In this document: positions 1 to 5,317 of the stretch, in pieces
How positions within the stretch are numbered: position 1 is the stretch's first letter
Layout: the number at the start of each line of letters is the position of its first letter
Source of the DNA: Candidatus Peribacteria bacterium
GTDB taxonomy: Bacteria > Patescibacteria > JAEDAM01 > Absconditabacterales > Absconditicoccaceae
NCBI GenBank assembly: GCA_031288635.1
Contig: JAITQZ010000115.1
Span: forward strand, 1-13,807
Direction: 5' to 3'
Length of the DNA: 13,807 bases
Program-made: the position numbers and the translations under genes
The notes under the pieces: model-generated
The model's database searches: none
Told to the model about the DNA's origin: nothing
Seen by the model: the letters and a program-made list of their open reading frames with translations, nothing else

Positions 1-2
1 AA

Positions 3-170
3 AAAGGAAAGATATGTAGGGACACCGCAGTACTGCGGTGTCCACTAACATCACACCAGATGTTGAAACGAACATCACACCAGATGTTGAAAGTAGGGAT
101 ACCGCAGTACTGCGGTATCCGAACTACACCAGATACAGAAGGAAGTTGAATGATTTGAAGATATGAATAG
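3..170 (+). CDS. Possible C-terminal tail of a gene entering from the left edge, made largely of repeats
   Basis: With TGA as Gly the frame starting at base 3 is open from the window edge to a TAG at 168-170 (about 55 codons). It reads through two palindromes and a 24-bp tandem repeat. The translation contains [11 protein letters not shown], then TSHQMLK twice, then VGIPQYCGI, and ends GSGMIGRYE with two TGA glycines. ICRD and DTAVLRCP also occur in MnmA at the same kind of palindromic insert, in the same reading frame, which is the main reason to think this is coding. No domain is recognisable and the body of the gene is outside the window. It could equally be an intergenic repeat cluster that is open by chance, because only two stop codons operate in this code. 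Confidence 0.35.
12..43 (+). repeat. Palindromic element copy 1 (ATATGTAGGGA leader plus 24-bp perfect palindrome)
   Basis: A perfect 24-bp palindrome spans 20-43, with half-site GGACACCGCAGT followed by its exact complement. It is preceded by ATATGTAGGGA, which overlaps its first bases. The same leader and core occur inside mnmA (1100-1154, on the other strand), and a variant core lies at 97-120. Read on the + strand in frame 3 it encodes [11 protein letters not shown]. Confidence 0.85.
47..94 (+). repeat. Two tandem 24-bp direct repeats, each holding a small inverted repeat
   Basis: Units at 47-70 and 71-94 share 22 identical bases (47-68 and 71-92) and differ only at the last two positions. 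Each contains the inverted repeat AACATC-6 nt-GATGTT. The 24-bp period keeps frame, and the open frame reads TSHQMLK in both units. Two units are too few for a CRISPR and there is no spacer. Confidence 0.8.
93..120 (+). repeat. Palindromic element copy 2 with a compensated base change
   Basis: GTAGGGA leads into a perfect 24-bp palindrome at 97-120 with half-site GGATACCGCAGT. Compared with copy 1, one base differs in the left arm (C to T) and the matching base differs in the right arm (G to A), so perfect symmetry is kept. Confidence 0.85.
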
Positions 171-242
171 TATAAGCATCTGATAGAAGTTTTCAAGGTA
201 AATAAAAAAATCCCATAACTCAGAAAGTCAATAATAGTTTGC

Positions 243-270
243 TTGCTTTTGGATACAGCTTTTTTATACT
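243..270 (+). promoter_or_regulatory. Promoter of lepA (TTGCTT-16-TATACT)
   Basis: TTGCTT at 243-248 and TATACT at 265-270 are 16 nt apart, about 31 nt upstream of the lepA ATG. The same boxes and spacing lie upstream of the acidic gene at 7890-8855. The predicted leader is about 25 nt and has no Shine-Dalgarno sequence. Confidence 0.65.
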
Positions 271-301
271 ACTTACGTAGTTTATTCTCATTTATCATCC
301 T

Positions 302-880
302 ATGCAAGCTCTTCGCAATTTCTGTATCATTGCTCACATTGACCACGGAAAATCCACTCTCGCCGATAGAATGCTCGAAATTACCGGTACCGTCCGCAAA
401 CTGGAACACAATCAGGTTCTAGACCGTATGGATATTGAGCAGGAACGTGGGATTACTATCAAACTCACTCCTGCAAGAATGCATCGAAAAGGCTATGAAT
501 TAAATCTGATTGATACCCCAGGGCACGTGGATTTTCAGTATGAAGTTTCTCGTTCACTCGCCGCAGTGGAAGGAGCTATTTTGCTTATTGATGCTTCTCA
601 GGGCATTCAGGCTCAGACATTATCTACGCTGTATCAAGCAATGGACCAAGGATTGGAGATTATCCCGGTACTGAATAAGATTGATTTGCCTGCGGCGAAT
701 CCGGACAGAGTAGCCACAGAAATTGAAAATGTCATTGGACTCTCCAAAGAAGAAATTATTTGTGTATCGGGGAAGACGGGAGAAAATGTAGACCACGTAT
801 TAGATGCAATTATTGAGCGTATTCCTAGTCCAGCAGAACATAAAAAACGTTATCCTCAGAAATTTCAGATTCCGTGATAA
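302..880 (+). CDS. lepA: LepA/EF4-like GTPase, G domain only (truncated)
   Basis: The 192-residue product matches the N-terminal GTPase domain of elongation factor 4 (LepA), a ribosome-associated translation GTPase. All G motifs are present: AHIDHGKST (11-19), RGITI (49-53), DTPGH (71-75), NKID (125-128) and SGKTG (156-160). The LepA-typical run [12 protein letters not shown] follows G3. Full LepA is about 600 residues; everything after the G domain (beta-barrel, EF-G-like domains, LepA C-terminal domain) is missing. The frame ends TGA-TAA, so the last residue is a UGA-encoded Gly. It faces mnmA with only 4 nt between the stops and no terminator visible. The start is fixed by the family N-terminus and the promoter at 243-270. 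It may be a decaying gene, a deletion or assembly product, or a free-standing G domain; the intact motifs show no decay so far. Confidence 0.85.
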
Positions 881-884
881 TGCA

Positions 885-2036
885 CTATGCGATAGTTCCA
901 CATCCTAAGCAAACTTCTCCGTCATAAGCGACAAAAATCTGACCAGGAGCCACCGCTCGCTGAGGTTCGGCGAAGGTGACCTTCATCGCATTGTCTGGAA
1001 GTGCTTCGAGATGGCAGGGAACAGGAGGATTTTGGCGATAGCGGATTTTCCCGGTGATGGGAACGGTTTCGTTGTTTGGGCAAGGGTATTCGTTATTTGG
1101 ACACCGCAGTACTGCGGTGTCTGGACAGGTTCAAGACCTGTCCCTACATATAATATTGGGCATGATATTGGGGGAGATTCGGTGCCAGTCCTTGGCAATT
1201 AGTGTTTTTGTCTGTAATGCTTCACTGTCTTTGTCAGTAACGTAAAGGATATTATGTTCAATATCAATGCGATATACATAGGCTTTGAAATTCAGACCAA
1301 GACCGTGCTTTTGCCCAATGGTGTAAAAATAGGCTCCGGGATGTTTACCGACAACCTTTCCCTCCAACGTGATGATCTCCCCTTCTTTTTTGGGAAATCT
1401 CTGCAACAGAAATTCTCTAATCGGGATATTTCCGATGAAGCAGAGCCCTTGACTGTCTTTTCTCTCGGCATTTGGTAATCAGAATTCTTTGGCTAATACT
1501 CTGACTTGGGGTTTGGTGAGTTCACCCAGTGGGAACAGAGAATGAGAAAGCTGAAACTGGTTGAGTCCTGCGAGGAAATAGGATTGGTCTTTGTGGTGGT
1601 CGATTCCTCTTTTTAGAGAAAATCCCCCCTTCCCCCCTTTACAAAAGGGGGTTGTGATGCGGGCGTAGTGTCCTGTTGCGATGTTATTGAAGCCGAGGTC
1701 TAAGGCTTTTTGCAGAAAGACATCGAATTTGATGAGGCTATTGCATAGAACGTCAGGATTTGGGGTAATGCCTTTTTCATAGCCAGCGAAGATGTAGTCA
1801 ATGATACGTTCTTGATATTCCTGTTGTAAGTCGAAAGAAAGCAGTTCAATTCACAGATGGTCTGCGACTTGGATGGCGGCTTCGGCATCTTTGTAGGTGG
1901 TGCAGTTGCCTTTGTCGGAAACATAGTTTTTCATAAAACCGCCGACAACTTCATAGCCAGATTCCAAAAGGAGAGCAGCAGTGACAGCACTATCTACCCC
2001 TCAGGAAAGTCAGACTAAAATTTTTTCTTTTTTCAT
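885..2036 (-). CDS. mnmA: tRNA-specific 2-thiouridylase MnmA with two in-frame palindromic inserts
   Basis: This cytoplasmic enzyme uses ATP and a persulfide to thiolate U34 of tRNAs for Lys, Glu and Gln. With TGA as Gly it is a complete 383-aa protein ending in TAG. The PP-loop VGLSGGVDS is at 8-16 (Gly9 and Gly12 are TGA). The two catalytic cysteines are in PNPDVLCN (Cys98) and [10 protein letters not shown] (Cys199). KIRYRQ is at 330-335 and the C-terminal signature [10 protein letters not shown] at 357-366. Five TGA codons lie at residues 9, 12, 62, 186 and 302. Two stretches look foreign: residues about 128-139 ([12 protein letters not shown], a C/G-rich hairpin) and about 295-320 (a composite palindrome encoding [19 protein letters not shown]). 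Neither breaks the frame or touches a known catalytic motif. The gene lies 43 nt after the HIT gene and is probably transcribed with it. Confidence 0.95.
1100..1154 (-). repeat. Composite palindromic element inside mnmA
   Basis: Two adjacent palindromes: a perfect 22-bp one at 1100-1121 (the core of copy 1 at 20-43) and a near-perfect 21-bp one at 1123-1143. They are bordered by TCCCTACATATAAT, which on the coding strand is the ATATGTAGGGA leader. Compared with copy 1, this version has exactly 21 extra bases between GGAC and ACC, so the encoded peptide is [17 protein letters not shown] and frame is kept. The extra module contains a TGA, read as Gly302 of MnmA. Confidence 0.85.
1621..1652 (-). 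repeat. C/G-rich palindromic insert inside mnmA
   Basis: CCCCCTTT at 1633-1640 and AAAGGGGG at 1644-1651 form an 8-bp stem with a 3-nt loop, followed by a second run of six C. On the mnmA strand it encodes [12 protein letters not shown], placed between the conserved GHYARI and the [15 protein letters not shown] region. From recalled family sequences this site usually carries a short variable loop. From memory, palindromes of this C5T3/A3G5 kind recur in many bacterial genomes. Confidence 0.65.
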
Positions 2037-2079
2037 AAGAGAAAGTATAGGGATTTGCTTTTGATTTTCTAGTGAAGCA

Positions 2080-2487
2080 TTATTTCAACGCTGCTCCATT
2101 TACTACTTGGGTCTGTAATGCTCCAAGGGCTTCAAAGTCAGCTTTTTCTCCTGCTTCCACAGACAGAGGAATTCCTGGGTACAAGGGGTACAGTCTCAAA
2201 TGCAGATGAGGAACTGCTAATCCTTCTGCTACTACTGCCACGCGGGCAACTCCGAGTCCTTTTTTCAGGAGATTGACTACTTCACGAGCTGCTTGTAAAT
2301 ACTTTTCATAAAAGCCTTTTTCCTCAACCAGGAAGAGGTCAGAGTCATAATGTTTTTTGGGAATTACTAACGTTTGTCCCTGGGTATTGGGGAAAATATC
2401 GAAAAAGGCGAGAAAGTTTTCATCTTCTCGGATTTTGAAAGCAGGAGAGGTGCCAGCTGCGATGTTGCAAAAGAGACAGTCAGTCAT
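2080..2487 (-). CDS. HIT-family (histidine triad) nucleotide-binding hydrolase
   Basis: The 135-residue product has the usual length of a HIT protein, a family of nucleotide hydrolases and transferases acting on the alpha-phosphate. The start MTDCLFCNIAAG carries the CxxC pair common in the family, followed by FLAFFDIFPNTQGQTLVIPKKHY. The triad region reads VPHLHLRLYP: His94 and His96 are present, the middle one being the usual nucleophile, but the third position is Arg98. Substrate cannot be deduced. A TTGCTT-16-TAAACT promoter lies at 2518-2545, which makes the gene divergent from the dCMP deaminase, and mnmA follows after 43 nt. The leader is pyrimidine-rich without a Shine-Dalgarno. The gene contains no TGA codon. 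Confidence 0.88.
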   Translation of the reverse strand: MTDCLFCNIAAGTSPAFKIREDENFLAFFDIFPNTQGQTLVIPKKHYDSDLFLVEEKGFYEKYLQAAREVVNLLKKGLGVARVAVVAEGLAVPHLHLRLYPLYPGIPLSVEAGEKADFEALGALQTQVVNGAALK

Positions 2488-2517
2488 TAGTAAAGCAGTA
2501 AAGGATAAAGTAGGTAA

Positions 2518-2545
2518 AGTTTACATATCCAGCTGAGAAAAGCAA
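2518..2545 (-). promoter_or_regulatory. Promoter of the HIT gene and mnmA (TTGCTT-16-TAAACT)
   Basis: On the minus strand TTGCTT (2540-2545) and TAAACT (2518-2523) are 16 nt apart and lie about 30 nt upstream of the HIT ATG. Same -35 box and spacing as the lepA promoter. Confidence 0.6.
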
Positions 2546-2560
2546 ATCAAAAATTTGGGC

Positions 2561-2589
2561 TTGATTTTAGATATATATATGGGTATATT
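2561..2589 (+). promoter_or_regulatory. Probable promoter of the dCMP deaminase (TTGATT-17-TATATT)
   Basis: TTGATT at 2561-2566 and TATATT at 2584-2589 are 17 nt apart, 46 nt upstream of the ATG. The region is AT-rich (ATATATATAT repeat), so alternative -10 boxes are possible. The spacing differs from the 16 nt seen elsewhere in this window. Confidence 0.45.
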
Positions 2590-2635
2590 ATTTGCAAAAT
2601 AGAAATATTAAAAATAGAAATAAACATAGAGAAAA

Positions 2636-3157
2636 ATGAAAAGAGAAAAGTATTTAAGCTGGGAAGAATCGTTTATGCTAATCGCAATAATTTCTTCCCT
2701 ACGAAGCAAAGACCCCTCAAAAAGAGTAGGTGCTTGCATTGTGAACTCTGAGAATGTTATTGTCGGAACTGGATACAATGGGTTACCCCGAGGATTTAAT
2801 GACGATGAATTCCCGTGGGAAAAAAGTGATGACTTTAAAAAAAGTCGAAATAGCTACGTAGTTCATAGTGAGGAAAATGCCATTGCTAATGCTCGTGGAG
2901 AATTGAAAGAGTGCAAGATGTATGTAACGCTCTTTCCTTGCAATGAATGTGCTAAGCTCATTGTACAAAAGCGTATCGAAAAAGTCATCTATTTATCGGC
3001 GTCAAATATGCATAATGCATATGTACCAGTGGCTCTAGAAATTCTCCAAAAAGGTGGAGTGGAAGTAGAAAAATCTAGCATCAATGCGGAAGAGCTTTTA
3101 GGTGAGTTCCCAAAGATGATGGAAGAACTCCTTAGAAAAGATTTGTCTTTGATTTGA
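2636..3157 (+). CDS. dCMP deaminase (ComEB-like), apparently ending in TGA
   Basis: Zinc-dependent conversion of dCMP to dUMP, feeding dTMP synthesis. The 173-aa product has the deoxycytidylate deaminase signature GYNGLPRGFNDDE (46-58), the HSEENAI motif with zinc ligand His77 and catalytic Glu79, and PCNEC with Cys102 and Cys105. The reading ends at a TGA (3155-3157), and 10 nt later a strong terminator hairpin begins. If UGA is Gly here too, the frame continues 35 more codons through the terminator and into the antisense of mraY, to a TAA at 3260-3262 (208 aa). That tail (starting GNILQLAPVY) looks like nothing in the family. Either the gene came recently from a standard-code organism or phage and still uses its original stop, or it really has this tail. 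Family assignment is secure; the 3' end is not. Confidence 0.9.
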   Translation: MKREKYLSWEESFMLIAIISSLRSKDPSKRVGACIVNSENVIVGTGYNGLPRGFNDDEFPWEKSDDFKKSRNSYVVHSEENAIANARGELKECKMYVTLFPCNECAKLIVQKRIEKVIYLSASNMHNAYVPVALEILQKGGVEVEKSSINAEELLGEFPKMMEELLRKDLSLI

Positions 3158-3167
3158 AACATTTTAC

Positions 3168-3202
3168 AACTCGCCCCTGTTTACAGGGCGAGTTTGTTTT
3201 TT
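3168..3202 (+). terminator. Hairpin terminator between dCMP deaminase and mraY, probably bidirectional
   Basis: AACTCGCCC (3168-3176) pairs perfectly with GGGCGAGTT (3186-3194), and a TGT/ACA mini-stem lies inside the loop. It is followed by TGTTTTTT on the + strand and by an AT-rich stretch (TTGTAAAATG) on the minus strand. It serves the deaminase and the convergent mraY. The T-tract overlaps the mraY stop codon. Confidence 0.85.
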
Positions 3203-4277
3203 ATAGAGAAAGTGCGTGTTTTAACATACTATACTCCACGAACAACAGTAAAATTGCGATAATTGCCAAAATACCTTGAATAAGCCAAAGATACATCACG
3301 ATCGTGTATTCTTTCATCCCTTTGTACTCTAAATAGTGATGAAAGGGAGCAATGGGAAACAGCTTTTTTTTCCAGATTTTTTTTCGGGTCATTTGGAGGC
3401 CACTACTCCCGAGTTCAGCGATGAACAGCAGAAAAATAATCAGAAAAGGAACAATGATACCAATTCTCATATTGAGTAAATATAAGGTTCCCGAGATAAT
3501 TCCGCCGAGTGCGAAGGCTCCACTGTCTCCCATAAAGACTTTTGCAGGATTTATATTGAAAAACATAAATGCTCATAGAATAGCTACACAGACCCCGAGA
3601 ACGGTGGTTGCAATATAGGTCTGATTGAGGAGGGTCGCAACGGCAAACACCACAAGGACACACGCAACGGCTCCTCCTGCCAAGCCGTCTAATCCATCGG
3701 TAATATTGATAGCATTTACAATCAAGATAGTTGCGAAAAAAGTCAAAATCGGTGAAAATATTCAGATGGAAATTTTCCCTGCAAAAGGTCGGAGATTAAT
3801 ATAGTCTACTCCGAGTTTTACGTAAAACCAATACGCAATCGCCGCAGAAAAAAGTATCATTCCTACCATTTTAGCTCTGATACTCAGTCCTTTAATTTTT
3901 CCGATGTTTTTGATATTGAGAATATCGTCAATCAGCCCAATCACTCCCATACTAAAAAATCAGAATAAAATAATATAGGTTTCCTGCTTATTTCGGAGGG
4001 AATTGGTAATAATCCCCCAGTGCTGAAGGAGCAGGGAAACGAGAATCATCACCAGCATTACCAACAAGAAAAGACCGCCTCCCATCGTGGGAGTTCCTGC
4101 TTTATGTTGATGGAGTTTAATGAAAATCTCGGATTTTTCCCCTGTGGCAGTATTGTCGCGAATGGTCTTTCAGGCTTTTCGTTTCTGGAGTAATTTAATA
4201 TAGAGCGGATACAGCACCAACGCTAGAATAAACGTAATGAGTGTAAAGCTCAAAATTGCAGTAAGCTGAATAAGCAT
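3201..4277 (-). CDS. mraY: Phospho-N-acetylmuramoyl-pentapeptide-transferase MraY
   Basis: Integral membrane enzyme that transfers phospho-MurNAc-pentapeptide from UDP to undecaprenyl phosphate, giving lipid I in peptidoglycan synthesis. It is 358 aa with TGA as Gly (residues 36, 106, 172, 235), the normal length. Motifs are GTPTMGG (61-67), GLIDD with Asp117/Asp118, NITDGLDGLAGG (191-202), FMGDSGAFALGG with Asp251, and PIAPFHHYLEYKG with His313/His314. About ten hydrophobic segments are visible. The ATG at 4277 starts the first membrane helix (LIQLTAILSFTLITFILALV). It lies 33 nt after the TatD gene and is probably co-transcribed from the promoter at 5168-5195. The leader between them is nearly pure A/T. 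No other cell wall gene is in the window. Confidence 0.95.
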
Positions 4278-4310
4278 TCAATTAAAAAAAAATAAAAAAA
4301 ATTCTGAAGA

Positions 4311-5138
4311 CTATTGTATACTTTCTAGGGAAGAATTACAAGAGAAAATTGTAGCAAAGTTTTTTTCGATCAGATTTTCTAGGTCTGATGAAGAGAGTGC
4401 GAGCACTTCTGAAGCTTTTTGGTAGACCTCCTTCACGTAAGCAGGGACATTTTTTTGTCCACGAAGCGTTTGTGGTGGGAGAAAAGGAGCGTCTGTTTCC
4501 AGCAGAATATGTTGCTGATGAGCAGCTAATAAGCTTTCTCTGGTTTTCTGAGCATTAGGATATGAAAGGACATTTGTGAAGCCAAATCGCACGTGAGGGA
4601 AAAGCTTTTCTATTTTGTGAATTTCTGCAGCTCCATAGCCTCGGCAATGAAAATAGAGGTGTAAGTCCGTGAATGGTTGAAGCACTTCCAACGTCTCTTC
4701 AAAGCCATCTCTGGAATGAATGACCAAAGGAAGCTGAAGTTTGTGGGCAAGCTCTGCGTGAAGTTTGAAAAGTTCCTGTTGATGGGGCAGATTTGCTTTT
4801 TCTGTGGTGTGTAAGTCAATTCCACATTCTCCGATAGCGATGATTTCATTGGGATGAGTAAGATATTGCTGTGCTAGTTCGTCCATCAGAGCGGAAAAAT
4901 CTGAGTTGGCAATATCGTGTGCATCTTCGGGATGGAAGCCCACAGTTGCTTTCACGATGAGTTCTGGGAAAAGGGTTTTTGCTTCTTGAGCAATCAGAAT
5001 TCCTTTCTGATTATAGTCGCTATGAGCTCCTGCATTTACAAGTATTTTTCCTCCAGCATTTTGGAAATCGGTAAGATGGGTTTTTCGGTCAATGAAGAGG
5101 TCTTGAAGGTTGAGATGGGTATGTGCGTCGATAAGCAT
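4311..5138 (-). CDS. TatD-family metal-dependent hydrolase (putative DNase)
   Basis: TIM-barrel hydrolase of the TatD family, whose characterised members are metal-dependent nucleases acting in DNA repair or turnover. 275 aa, ending in TAG. Expected ligands are visible: HTH (His6, His8) in MLIDAHTHLN, Glu104 in IGECGIDLH, His141 in VIHSRDG, His164 in YFHCRGYG and Asp216 in LETDAPFLPP. The usual HCFSG is HCRGY here. An in-frame ATG at 5195 would add 19 residues, but it lies inside the -35 box of the promoter at 5168-5195, and the family N-terminus begins at 5138, so the shorter start is chosen. It precedes mraY by 33 nt. No TGA codon is used. Confidence 0.92.
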   Translation of the reverse strand: MLIDAHTHLNLQDLFIDRKTHLTDFQNAGGKILVNAGAHSDYNQKGILIAQEAKTLFPELIVKATVGFHPEDAHDIANSDFSALMDELAQQYLTHPNEIIAIGECGIDLHTTEKANLPHQQELFKLHAELAHKLQLPLVIHSRDGFEETLEVLQPFTDLHLYFHCRGYGAAEIHKIEKLFPHVRFGFTNVLSYPNAQKTRESLLAAHQQHILLETDAPFLPPQTLRGQKNVPAYVKEVYQKASEVLALSSSDLENLIEKNFATIFSCNSSLESIQ

Positions 5139-5167
5139 ACGATAAGGGAAAAAATAAATCTGTATCC

Positions 5168-5195
5168 AATGTACGGATAGCGAGAGAAAAAGCAA
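5168..5195 (-). promoter_or_regulatory. Promoter of tatD-mraY (TTGCTT-16-TACATT)
   Basis: On the minus strand TTGCTT (5190-5195) and TACATT (5168-5173) are 16 nt apart, 29 nt upstream of the TatD ATG. Its position rules out the longer TatD start at 5195. Confidence 0.65.
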
Positions 5196-5212
5196 TCGTT
5201 CTTTATCATTGT

Positions 5213-5237
5213 AGCCCCAAGATGAAATCTTGGGGCT
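5213..5237. repeat. Perfect 11-bp inverted repeat, 3-nt loop
   Basis: AGCCCCAAGAT (5213-5223) and ATCTTGGGGCT (5227-5237) flank GAA. It lies between infB and the tatD promoter. On the minus strand no T-run follows, so it is a poor terminator for infB. The preceding TGTAG resembles the GTAG lead of the other palindromes, so it may be another member of that repeat class. Confidence 0.7.
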
Positions 5238-5264
5238 GCTTTTCCCTATTAGTAGTGCTTGTTA

Positions 5265-5311
5265 GTTTATACAAAGGTTTGCCGTTTCTGGACTAACCTT
5301 TTTTGGTAAAC
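5265..5311 (-). terminator. Weak stem-loop directly after infB
   Basis: On the minus strand GTTTA and AAAGGTT pair with AACCTTT and TAAAC across a 15-nt loop, with a small internal loop. It starts 6 nt after the infB stop codon. No U-run follows, so it may stabilise the 3' end or pause polymerase and not be a classical terminator. Confidence 0.35.
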
Positions 5312-5317
5312 AGATTT

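Noticed and set aside
47..94. Possible CRISPR array
   Set aside because: Only two units, directly abutting without spacers, and no cas genes in the window.
126..290. Minus-strand frame of about 54 codons (two TGA as Gly) starting [11 protein letters not shown]
   Set aside because: It overlaps the lepA promoter and has no recognisable domain; with only TAA and TAG as stops such lengths arise by chance in AT-rich DNA.
1131..1133. mnmA as a pseudogene because of TGA codons
   Set aside because: All five TGA fall in one frame, two at PP-loop glycines, and the same pattern restores several other genes, so the codon is sense.
983..1198. Open frame on the minus strand containing the palindromes in a second frame
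   Set aside because: The mnmA frame with TGA as Gly covers the same bases and gives conserved MnmA sequence on both sides.
5139..5195. Longer start of the TatD protein at 5195
   Set aside because: It lies within the -35 box of the gene's promoter and would put residues before the conserved MLIDAHTH start.
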